Below, piece by piece: positions 16,443-23,668 of a stretch of DNA of 64,000 nt; the stretch's first letter is position 1; each line of letters begins with the position of its first letter. Position numbers and translations under genes: made by a program. Below the pieces are notes generated by a model. That model saw nothing but the letters and a program-made list of their open reading frames with translations. It was not told the origin of the DNA and searched no databases. The DNA is from Nitrospira sp. GTDB taxonomy: Bacteria > Nitrospirota > Thermodesulfovibrionia > Thermodesulfovibrionales > Dissulfurispiraceae. The stretch lies in contig NSJL01000018.1 in NCBI GenBank assembly GCA_002634385.1, positions 1 through 64,000 on the forward strand, in the 5' to 3' direction.

Positions 16443-18019
16443 TACCGGTCTCACCCTATCTTCTGAGTACCCCGACCTTTGTGGCTGCTGTCGCCATCTT
16501 TCTGATGGGATTGCTCGCCTTTCTTCGGGAACGGTTTTCCATGGTGAGCGCCGCCTTCTTCTGCATGACCCTCTTCCTCGCTATTTACTATATCGCCTTC
16601 TCCCAGATGTACCGTGCTGCTACTGAGGATGCGGCGCTCAAATGGGCAAAAGCCGCGTATCTGGGGGTCCCCTTCATCCCCACCGCCGCCTATCATTTTG
16701 CGGCTGCCGCCCTCGGGATCTACGAAAAGCACCGGAAGGGCCTGGTGGTTACCTGGATGCTTTCCTTTTTGTTTTCAGCGGTAATCATTGGAACCGACAC
16801 GGTTATCGGCGGAATGTTCCACTACCGGTGGAGTTACTATCCGAAATACAGCGCATGGAGCATTCCTTTCCTTGTCTTCTTTTTTTCCGTGACCGCATTG
16901 AGCCTGTACCTCTATGTCAGCGAGTACCGAAAGGCGTCGGACGGGGCGCAGAAACACAGGATCAGGCTTTTTATCGTCAACACCGCCATCGCCTATGCGG
17001 GAGTCGTCGATTTTATTCCCAAATTCGGAATTTCCGCCTACCCCTTCGGCTATCTTCCCATGTTCATTTTTGTCGGATTGTCGTTGAATATCGTGGTGCG
17101 CTATTTTCTGGTGGACATTACTCCTGCCTTCGCAGCGAAGGAGATTATCGATATCATGGATGATGTCCTGCTTGTCCTCGATCATAAAGGGATCATCCGG
17201 CTCGCTAACCCGGCGGGGGCCAGGCTGTTCGGATGTACCGAAAATGAGCTGAAGGGAAAGCCGGCAGGAATATTTTTTGATGACCCGCTCTTTTCGGAGA
17301 GGTTTGATGTACTGATCGGGGGCGGTACGCTGAGGAACTACGAGGTATCCATCCGGAAAGGGCAGAGCGCTCCCTCCACGCTCAGTCTTGCCGCAACGGT
17401 GAAGAGGGACAAGGAAGGGAAGCCGGCGGCGGTTATCTGTATTGCACGGGACATCTCCGAGCGTAAAAGGATGGAAGAGGCGATCAAACACCAGGCATAC
17501 CATGATTCCCTCACCGGTCTTCCCAACAGGGTACTGTTTGCGGACCACCTTGCCCTTGCACTCCGCCAGGTACATTACCACGAGGGAAAGCTGGCGGTCA
17601 TGTTCCTGGATCTCGATACGTTTAAATCCATCAATGATACCCTGGGGCATGCCTTCGGAGATAAGCTGCTCCAATCAGTTGCCGCGCGCATAAAAGGCTG
17701 CATACGCGGTACCGATACGGTGGCCCGGATCGGGGGAGACGAATTTATTGTGCTCCTTCCTTACATCGTCCAGGAAAGAGACGCGGCAATGGTGGCCGGG
17801 AAGATCCTTTCCCTGATGAAAGAACCGTATCGCATCGAGGGGTGTGAGATATCCGTGACTGCCAGCATCGGGATCAGTATCTGCCCTGATGACGGAGAGG
17901 ATGGGGAAACCCTGATGAAGAACGCCGATAGCGCCATGTACCATGTAAAAGAACGGGGAAGAAATAATTATGCCTTTTTTTCTGCGTACAGGGAGGCCGG
18001 GGCGGCGGCAAGGGAATAA
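16427..18019 (+). CDS. Membrane diguanylate cyclase (7TM sensor-PAS-GGDEF)
   Basis: 530 residues. About seven hydrophobic segments fill residues 10-230, in the style of the seven-helix sensor found at the start of some histidine kinases. A PAS domain follows at about 235-350 (IIDIMDDVLLVLDHKGIIRLANPAG ends in VICIARDISERKRM). The GGDEF domain covers about 360-520: DSLTGLPNR, FLDLDTFKSINDTLGHAFGD and the active-site IGGDEF. An RxxD inhibitory site (RGTD) sits five residues before GGDEF, so product feedback is expected. It makes cyclic di-GMP from GTP. The GGGAAGGGGGG tract before ATG 16427 is the ribosome-binding site. Confidence 0.92.
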   Translation: MDTQIIPVSPYLLSTPTFVAAVAIFLMGLLAFLRERFSMVSAAFFCMTLFLAIYYIAFSQMYRAATEDAALKWAKAAYLGVPFIPTAAYHFAAAALGIYEKHRKGLVVTWMLSFLFSAVIIGTDTVIGGMFHYRWSYYPKYSAWSIPFLVFFFSVTALSLYLYVSEYRKASDGAQKHRIRLFIVNTAIAYAGVVDFIPKFGISAYPFGYLPMFIFVGLSLNIVVRYFLVDITPAFAAKEIIDIMDDVLLVLDHKGIIRLANPAGARLFGCTENELKGKPAGIFFDDPLFSERFDVLIGGGTLRNYEVSIRKGQSAPSTLSLAATVKRDKEGKPAAVICIARDISERKRMEEAIKHQAYHDSLTGLPNRVLFADHLALALRQVHYHEGKLAVMFLDLDTFKSINDTLGHAFGDKLLQSVAARIKGCIRGTDTVARIGGDEFIVLLPYIVQERDAAMVAGKILSLMKEPYRIEGCEISVTASIGISICPDDGEDGETLMKNADSAMYHVKERGRNNYAFFSAYREAGAAARE

Positions 18020-18057
18020 AGCGGGAGAGCGCCTCCTGCACCCACCGGCAGGGAGAA

Positions 18058-20265
18058 TTATCCGGAAATGCTCTTTAAGCGGTCTTTCAGGAGGGTATAT
18101 CTCTCCTGCGGCCTGTTATTCCGGATAGCGATTCCGACGGCCTTCCTGGTTCCCACCAGAACAACCAGCCGTTTTCCCCGCGTAATGCCGGTATACAGGA
18201 GATTCCTCTGTAAAAGCATATAATGCTGGGTGTGGACGGGCATTACCACTGCGGGATATTCGCTCCCCTGGGACTTATGGACGGAGATCGCGTACGCCAG
18301 CACAAGCTCGTCGAGATCGTTGTAGTCGTACCCCGCCGTCTTTCCGTCGTAATCCACGGTAATTTCCTGCATTTCCCTGTCTATTTTCGTGATGATCCCT
18401 ATATCTCCGTTGAATACGTCTTTATCATAGTTGTTCACCGTCTGCATTACCTTGTCCCCCTTCCTGAAGATGCGGCTTCCCCGCGCCAGCTCGTCGGCGG
18501 AGGGATTGAGGGTCTTCTGCAGTTCCGCATTCAGGGTGCCGGCCCCGATGATGCCCCGGTGCATGGCGGTGAGCACCTGGATATCCCGGACGGGGGAATA
18601 TCCAAACTTCCGGGGAATCCGCTCCGCGCACAGGTCAATGACCTTATCCAGGATCTTTTCGGGCTCTTCCACTTCGAAAAAATAGAAATCCGGGGAGGTG
18701 CCCGCCTCGAATCGCAGGTGGGGCATTTCTCCTTTGTTGACCCTGTGGGCATTGACAATGATGAGGCTTTCCTTCGATTGCCTGAATATCTCGTTCAGCG
18801 TGACGGTGGGAATGACCCCGGAGGCGATGACGTCCTTCAGTACGTTTCCCGCCCCGACGGAGGGGAGTTGGTCCACATCGCCCACAAGGAGCACTGTCGC
18901 CCGGATCGGAACCGCTTTCAGGAAATGGTGCATCAGGATGGTGTCCACCATGGAGGTCTCGTCTATCACGATAAGGTCGACCTCGAGGGGATTCTGCTCG
19001 TTCCGTTTGAATCCCCCTTCCTGGGGACTGAATTCGAGGAGACGATGGAGGGTCTTTGCCTCCAGTCCCGTGGCTTCCGTCATTCTCTTCGAAGCCCTGC
19101 CGGTGGGGGCCGCAAGGAGAATTTTCTGCCCCAGCCTTCCATAGATCTTTACGATCGACTTGATGATGGTGGTCTTCCCGGTGCCGGGCCCTCCCGTGAT
19201 GACCATGACCTTATGGCGCAGGGCCTCCTGTACGGCCTTTGCCTGGTTCTCCGCCAGGGTGATCCCCAGCTCGCCCTGCACCCATGCCAATGCCTTGTCC
19301 GCGGCGAAGGGCCGCAGCGCCTTGTCCGCGTTGCGGAGTTTCATAAGACTTTGCGCGACGCCCGTTTCGGAGACATGGAACTTGGTCAGAAAGACAGCCT
19401 TGTTGTTCTCCTTTATCTCTTCCCCGTTGATGTCCTCGATCATGACCCGCTTTTCGAGGGCCAGGGCGGCGACGGCTTGCACGATGAGCTCCCGTTCGAC
19501 CGTGATCTTGCTCTCTTCCTCCTCTGCGGCGAGGATCTTCCGGCACTCTTCGATCAGGAGCTCATAGGGGCAATAGACATGCCCCTCGTCCGAAAGCCGG
19601 TGGAGTGCATAGATGATGCCCGCTTCCGCCCGGATGAGGGAGTCCCGCGGGATCCCCATTTTTTCGGCGATCCTGTCGGCGGTGAGGAACCCTATCCCGA
19701 AGATGTCGTGGGCCAGGCGATAGGGATTTTCCTGTACGGTCCGGATGGCAGCCTTTCCGTAGTGCTTGAATATCCTGGTAGCGTACGCGGAGCTGACCCC
19801 GTGACTCTGAAGGAAAAGCATCACTTCCTTGATTTCCTTCTGTTCCGCCCACGCTTTTTTGATCATCTCCACCCGTTTCGGGCCGATCCCCTCTGCTTCC
19901 TGCAGTCTTTCCGGGGCGCTTTCGATGATGTCGAGGGCCTCCGTACCGAACCGGGCGACGATGCGCTGCGCCATGACCGGGCCGATCCCCTTGATGAGTC
20001 CCGAACCGAGATATTTTTCGATGCCTGCGGCGGTGGCGGGGGTTACGGATTCGTAGGTAAGTACCTTTACCTGCTCCCCGTACTTCGGATGATGGAACCA
20101 CTCCCCCCGTATCTTGAGGATTTCTCCCGTGTTGATCGAGCTCAGGTTGCCCGCAATAGTTACGAGGTCCCTGTGGCCTTTGGTCCTGATTTTCGCAATG
20201 GTATAGCCGTTCTCCCCGTTGGTGTAGGTAATGCGCTCGACCTGTCCCTGGATTTCAATCTGCAT
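18058..20265 (-). CDS. recD2: RecD2-type ATP-dependent DNA helicase
   Basis: 735 residues, normal for RecD2, a 5'-3' superfamily 1B helicase not bound to RecBC. The N-terminal OB-like domain begins MQIEIQGQVERITYTNGENG; helix-hairpin-helix motifs follow (GLIKGIGPVMAQRIV, LQEAEGIGPKRVEMI); Walker A is GGPGTGKTT, then VDLIVIDETSMVD and a late motif LAYAISVHKSQGSEYPAVV. ATG 20265 is used because family proteins start there; there is no Shine-Dalgarno sequence, but TATACT ends 6 bases before the ATG, so the message may be leaderless. It converges with the diguanylate cyclase with 38 bp between stops. Confidence 0.93.
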   Translation of the reverse strand: MQIEIQGQVERITYTNGENGYTIAKIRTKGHRDLVTIAGNLSSINTGEILKIRGEWFHHPKYGEQVKVLTYESVTPATAAGIEKYLGSGLIKGIGPVMAQRIVARFGTEALDIIESAPERLQEAEGIGPKRVEMIKKAWAEQKEIKEVMLFLQSHGVSSAYATRIFKHYGKAAIRTVQENPYRLAHDIFGIGFLTADRIAEKMGIPRDSLIRAEAGIIYALHRLSDEGHVYCPYELLIEECRKILAAEEEESKITVERELIVQAVAALALEKRVMIEDINGEEIKENNKAVFLTKFHVSETGVAQSLMKLRNADKALRPFAADKALAWVQGELGITLAENQAKAVQEALRHKVMVITGGPGTGKTTIIKSIVKIYGRLGQKILLAAPTGRASKRMTEATGLEAKTLHRLLEFSPQEGGFKRNEQNPLEVDLIVIDETSMVDTILMHHFLKAVPIRATVLLVGDVDQLPSVGAGNVLKDVIASGVIPTVTLNEIFRQSKESLIIVNAHRVNKGEMPHLRFEAGTSPDFYFFEVEEPEKILDKVIDLCAERIPRKFGYSPVRDIQVLTAMHRGIIGAGTLNAELQKTLNPSADELARGSRIFRKGDKVMQTVNNYDKDVFNGDIGIITKIDREMQEITVDYDGKTAGYDYNDLDELVLAYAISVHKSQGSEYPAVVMPVHTQHYMLLQRNLLYTGITRGKRLVVLVGTRKAVGIAIRNNRPQERYTLLKDRLKSISG

Positions 20266-20420
20266 ACAAATAGTATACCTGTTGTCAATGGGTGAAGGAA
20301 AAGCCTGTCTTGGCGGCGGTGAAAGGGAGATGAAAATGGTGGTATACTTGATCGGGGGCAGGCAGCGAAGAGTCATCGCTTCCGCGGGAGATTTCTGCAT
20401 CTCTTCATAATGCACTCTGA

Positions 20421-21190
20421 ATAATGCGCTCTCCTTCGGGGAGGATCGGGGCAGGGGGATTCCTTCCCTTGCAATGCGACAGAGGTAGTGTATTCCCTCG
20501 CTGATGCCTGTTGTCTGATTCCCGTCTTCTCCGGGAAGACTCACCCCTGACCTCTCCCCTCTGTGTCAGGGAGTCAAGGAGTCCTTCGCTCCCCGACCTC
20601 TTGTTCTGCCTCTCTACCGCTCACTCCGTTACCACAGCGCAAACTCGCTTCCGCTCAAACATGCACTGTGGTGGCCACTCCGTTTCACGAAGAGAGGAGA
20701 CGAACAAGAGCTAAGGTCCGCTCAGAACTCCCCTCCTCCCTTGCCCCTCACCCCTCAGACTCACTTCACATGCATTCCCTTTGGAAAGAAAGGGGGAGGC
20801 TGTTCCTTTCCTCTGTCGTCATCCCGGCGGATCCTCTGAGCCGGGATCCAGTCCTTTTCCGAAAGACTCCGGTTCAGAGACTCTGGACCCCGGCTTTCGC
20901 CGGGGTGACGGCTTTGAGGGATTCCGACTCTCTCCGGGGTGACGGCTTTGAGGGATTCTGACTTTCTCCGGAGTGCAGGATTCTGAAAGGGAGTGTGTAC
21001 GGGGGCATGGGGGTATCCTCTTCTCTGCAGCGAGTGTCTGGGATAGCAGAGGGGGCAGGACACCCTCCCCTTTCTCCCCTCCCCTCGAGGGAGGGAAATG
21101 AGGAGATCCCCTGAGAACAGGGAGGAATTCACTCGCAAAGAAAGAGTTTTCCCCCTAGCCCCACACCAGAGGATTCCTATTCATAAGGGA
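20421..21190. repeat. Large dispersed non-coding repeat, copy A (about 0.77 kb)
   Basis: Most of 20421-21190 recurs at 35127-35880 in the same orientation. Long blocks are nearly identical, such as 20581-20760 with 35289-35458 and 20770-20860 with 35475-35565; the flanks and a few internal segments differ. It contains REP-like palindromes (CCCCGGC/GCCGGGG at 20888-20905; CATCCCGGC...GCCGGGAT at about 20820-20853) and a hairpin with arms ACCACAG (20631-20637) and CTGTGGT (20666-20672). Frames crossing it translate into the familiar RHPGESRGP-type nonsense of such palindromes and are not genes. The whole 20266-21460 interval has no supported CDS; a fragment at 20355-20405 and another at 21296-21350 also resemble the diverged copy at 58.7 kb. 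Confidence 0.9.
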
Positions 21191-21460
21191 ATGCCTTGAA
21201 GCGGCTTCGCCGGCCCAGGTGTCATTTCCTCAGAGCAGGGGGAGGGGTGGAGCGGGCTGTCGTAGCCTCCCTCTTAACCCTATACCCAAGAGTATCTGTT
21301 CGATATCGCTCCTTCCCCCTGCTGTCTCCCCTTTCTTTGTGCCACCATTTTTGATTTTGCCCTCGTATTTTGACTTCAGGAAAAGGGAAAGGTACTATTG
21401 AAATAAGACGAGGTGCGTACCTGTATCCTGTTGTAGTGCGGGACTGAGAAGGAGAGTACA

Positions 21461-22108
21461 ATGAAAAGCGGCGGCAGCGTCCGCTCACATTCCTCCCGGG
21501 AGGTGTTCATGAGGACGTATACGGAGCGCATCGTTATCGTGGATGAGGAAGACAATTGTATCGGCGAGGAGGACAAGGAGAAGTGCCATGACGGAGAAGG
21601 TATTCTGCACCGGGCCTTTCTCGCCATGGTTTTCAATAAGAAGGGGGAGCTGGTGCTCGCCCGGCGGAGCGGAAAGAAGCGGCTATGGCCGGGGTTCTGG
21701 GACGGCACCGTGGCTAGCCATCTCTTCATGGGGGAGGATTACGAGCAGGCATCGAGGAGAAGGCTCGCCGAAGAGATAGGCCTGGCCGCCGGAAGGATAC
21801 AGTATCTTTTCAAATTTCATTACAAAGTGGGATATGAGGACAAGGGTACGGAAAACGAGATATGCGCGGTCATGATGGTTGGGGGCATCGATGAAAAGGA
21901 TCTGGTCCCCGCGCATTCGGAAATTTCCGAAATCAGGACGCAGCGCCTCGATGACCTCGCCCGGGAGATAGCGGAGAGCCGGGACAAAAGCGGATACGTG
22001 CCCTGGCTGATCCTTGCGGTGGAGCGGATGAGCAAACACTGCCCTGCAGAAGCTGCTGCCGTAGCGGACGCTTCCTATTTTTCCGATATGCGGGATTTCC
22101 GGTGCTGA
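21461..22108 (+). CDS. IDI-like Nudix hydrolase lacking the isomerase cysteine
   Basis: 215 residues with the fold of type 1 isopentenyl-diphosphate isomerase: LHRAFLAMVFNKKGELVLARRSGKKRLWPGFWD, the Nudix helix (EDYEQASRRRLAEEIGL), KFHYKVGYEDKG and the catalytic-type glutamate in ENEICAV. In E. coli Idi the sequence after WPG carries the essential cysteine (SVCGHP); here that place reads TVASHL, so the residue is alanine. It is therefore more likely a phosphohydrolase on a prenyl or other diphosphate than an isomerase. It adjoins the hopanoid locus. ATG 21461 has AAGGAGAG upstream; ATG 21509 is also possible. Its 3' end overlaps the convergent mlaA gene by 34 bp. Confidence 0.8.
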   Translation: MKSGGSVRSHSSREVFMRTYTERIVIVDEEDNCIGEEDKEKCHDGEGILHRAFLAMVFNKKGELVLARRSGKKRLWPGFWDGTVASHLFMGEDYEQASRRRLAEEIGLAAGRIQYLFKFHYKVGYEDKGTENEICAVMMVGGIDEKDLVPAHSEISEIRTQRLDDLAREIAESRDKSGYVPWLILAVERMSKHCPAEAAAVADASYFSDMRDFRC

Positions 22109-22917
22109 ACATAGGCATCCTTGATCGCAAGATAGGGATCGATGGCTGCCTCTTTCAGGTCTTCGTAGTCCCCTAACTGCAGAGAGGTTTCGTTAAGGGT
22201 ATCGTAAGCGCGGATTGCCACCGAATCCCGCATCGGGGTCACGTAGTTTACGGGATCGAGGAATGCATCGCCCACCCTTCCGAAGGTATCCCTGAGGGTG
22301 GAAGGACCGAAAAAGGGCCAGACGAGATAGATTACCTCACCCATCCCATAATGTCCCAGGGTCAGTCCGAGATCTTCTTCCTGTGCACGAAGGTCGAACT
22401 TCTTCTGGGCGACATCGAAGAGCCCCGCAATTCCCAGGGTGGAATTGACCCCGAAGCGGGTCGCCTCTATGACCGCGGATTTCGGCTTCCCCTGCAGCAG
22501 GGAGTTCACGAAGCGGATAGGGGTAGTGATATTATGAAAAAAGTTACGCACCGAAACCCGCGCTCCCCTCGGCACTACCGCATTATATCCCTTTGCCGCC
22601 GGTTTCAGCACCCAGAAGTAGAGCTTGTCGTTAAACTGGAACATCAGCCTGTTCCACGGCTCGAGGGGGTCGGGTGTGATAATTTCCTCCTCGAATTCCT
22701 CATCCGCCGCGAGAGGTTCTTCGGGCGGCGCTTTTTCTGTCGGGACGGGCATCACCTTCGTCTCGGCAAGGGTAAAGGACGGATGCAGGAGCAGGATGAG
22801 GGCGACCAAACAAAACAGGAAGAGCTTCTCCGGGATCTCCCCCTGCCTGAGGAGTGCTTCCCTCTCCCGGCGATCATGCTGCACAAAAGGAACTCTATTT
22901 CTCTTCACCACGGGCAT
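22075..22917 (-). CDS. mlaA: MlaA/VacJ-family outer-membrane lipid-transport protein
   Basis: 280 residues. After a hydrophobic signal (LFLFCLVALILLLHPSFTLA) and an acidic spacer, the VacJ domain runs DPLEPWNRLMFQFNDKLYFWVLKPAAKGY, VPRGARVSVRNFFHNI, TRFGVNSTLGIAGLFDVA and EDLGLTLGHYGMGEVIYLVWPFFGPSTLRDTFG. MlaA normally is a lipoprotein; here no lipobox cysteine follows the signal, so it would be an exported, non-lipidated form. MlaA removes misplaced phospholipids from the outer leaflet; beside hpnM and hpnN it may serve hopanoid traffic instead. It starts inside the end of hpnM (23-bp overlap) with GGGG before the ATG. Confidence 0.92.
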   Translation of the reverse strand: MPVVKRNRVPFVQHDRREREALLRQGEIPEKLFLFCLVALILLLHPSFTLAETKVMPVPTEKAPPEEPLAADEEFEEEIITPDPLEPWNRLMFQFNDKLYFWVLKPAAKGYNAVVPRGARVSVRNFFHNITTPIRFVNSLLQGKPKSAVIEATRFGVNSTLGIAGLFDVAQKKFDLRAQEEDLGLTLGHYGMGEVIYLVWPFFGPSTLRDTFGRVGDAFLDPVNYVTPMRDSVAIRAYDTLNETSLQLGDYEDLKEAAIDPYLAIKDAYVQHRKSRISEK

Positions 22918-23551
22918 ACCCCTTTATCTTTTTTTTCAGCTGGGACACCAGAGCATCGAATCCGCTGTTTTTTATAGTATTCACAAATTGGGACCGTGTC
23001 AAGGCAAGCTGACTGACACCGGAAATCTGAATATCTACTATACGCCATTTCCCTTCGATTCTGCGCAGTCGATAATGAAAGGCGACTACCTCCCCGTTCT
23101 CCTGGATCATCCTGCTGACCACGGTAGCCGTTCCCCGCGGGGACTTCGACTCCTGCTCCACCTCGAAGCGCTCTCCGGAATATCCGTCGAAGCGTCCCGC
23201 ATAGGAGGCGATGGTCCATTCGGTGTAAAGGTCCAGGAAAGCATCCTTTTGTTTCTCATCGAGCGTTCTCCCGTATCGTCCTATGGAGACGTTTGCCATA
23301 TAGGGGATGGCGAAGGAGTCCTTGATGACGGGCTCAAGGAGACGGAAGCGTCCCGAATATCCGAGCTCGCCGGCCCTCTTCATGGCCTCGAGGAGGGCGG
23401 CGTTGAATCTCCTGATGACTGCTGCGGCGCTGTCCTGCTCTGCTTGTAGAGGGACCGGGCAATAGACCGCACAGAGCTGAATGACGAAAAAGAACAGCAC
23501 CAGGCGCGTTTTCCTGCCGGCAGAGGTGCCGTCGTAAGGTGCCCCTCGCAT
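22895..23551 (-). CDS. hpnM: HpnM/MlaC-family periplasmic lipid carrier
   Basis: 218 residues: a signal peptide (LVLFFFVIQLCAVYCPVPLQAEQ), then the Ttg2D/MlaC fold with FNAALLEAMKRAGELGYSGRF, PVIKDSFAIPYMANVSIGRYGRTLDEKQKDAF, WTIASYAGRFDGYSGERFEV and VDIQISGVSQLALTRSQF. MlaC-type proteins shuttle lipids across the periplasm; the hopanoid-cluster branch is named HpnM. It is divergent from hpnN across a 117-bp region holding an inverted repeat, and it is co-transcribed with mlaA. Confidence 0.9.
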   Translation of the reverse strand: MRGAPYDGTSAGRKTRLVLFFFVIQLCAVYCPVPLQAEQDSAAAVIRRFNAALLEAMKRAGELGYSGRFRLLEPVIKDSFAIPYMANVSIGRYGRTLDEKQKDAFLDLYTEWTIASYAGRFDGYSGERFEVEQESKSPRGTATVVSRMIQENGEVVAFHYRLRRIEGKWRIVDIQISGVSQLALTRSQFVNTIKNSGFDALVSQLKKKIKGYARGEEK

Positions 23552-23596
23552 ATCTCTCCTCCGTAAAAGCAGGGTGCTCCGGGTGTCTGCAGCTCT

Positions 23597-23628
23597 TTTT
23601 CCTGCTATTATTAATCATAGCAGGAAAA
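23597..23628. promoter_or_regulatory. Inverted repeat between divergent hpnM and hpnN, candidate operator
   Basis: TTTTCCTGCTAT (23597-23608) and ATAGCAGGAAAA (23617-23628) are perfect 12-bp arms around an 8-bp AT-rich spacer (TATTAATC). Both flanking genes read away from it, so a terminator role is unlikely. It lies 41 bp before the hpnN start and 46 bp before the hpnM start, where a dimeric regulator could control both. Confidence 0.65.
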
Positions 23629-23668
23629 TTGCGCTTTGCAAACATAGTGTTGGAGTAGAGATACGGCG

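Noticed and set aside
18223-20295. 690-codon plus-strand frame opposite recD2
   Set aside because: Antisense to a well-conserved helicase; no family features or ribosome-binding site.
20240-20300. TTGACA next to TATACT ahead of recD2 as a promoter
   Set aside because: The two boxes are only 5 bp apart, so they cannot form a normal sigma-70 promoter; only the TATACT remains plausible.
20761-21138. Minus-strand frames in the repeats, also 35471-35725
   Set aside because: They translate REP-like palindromes into RHPGESRGP and IPAQRIRRDD strings, a known false-gene pattern; both frames follow the repeat, not a protein family.
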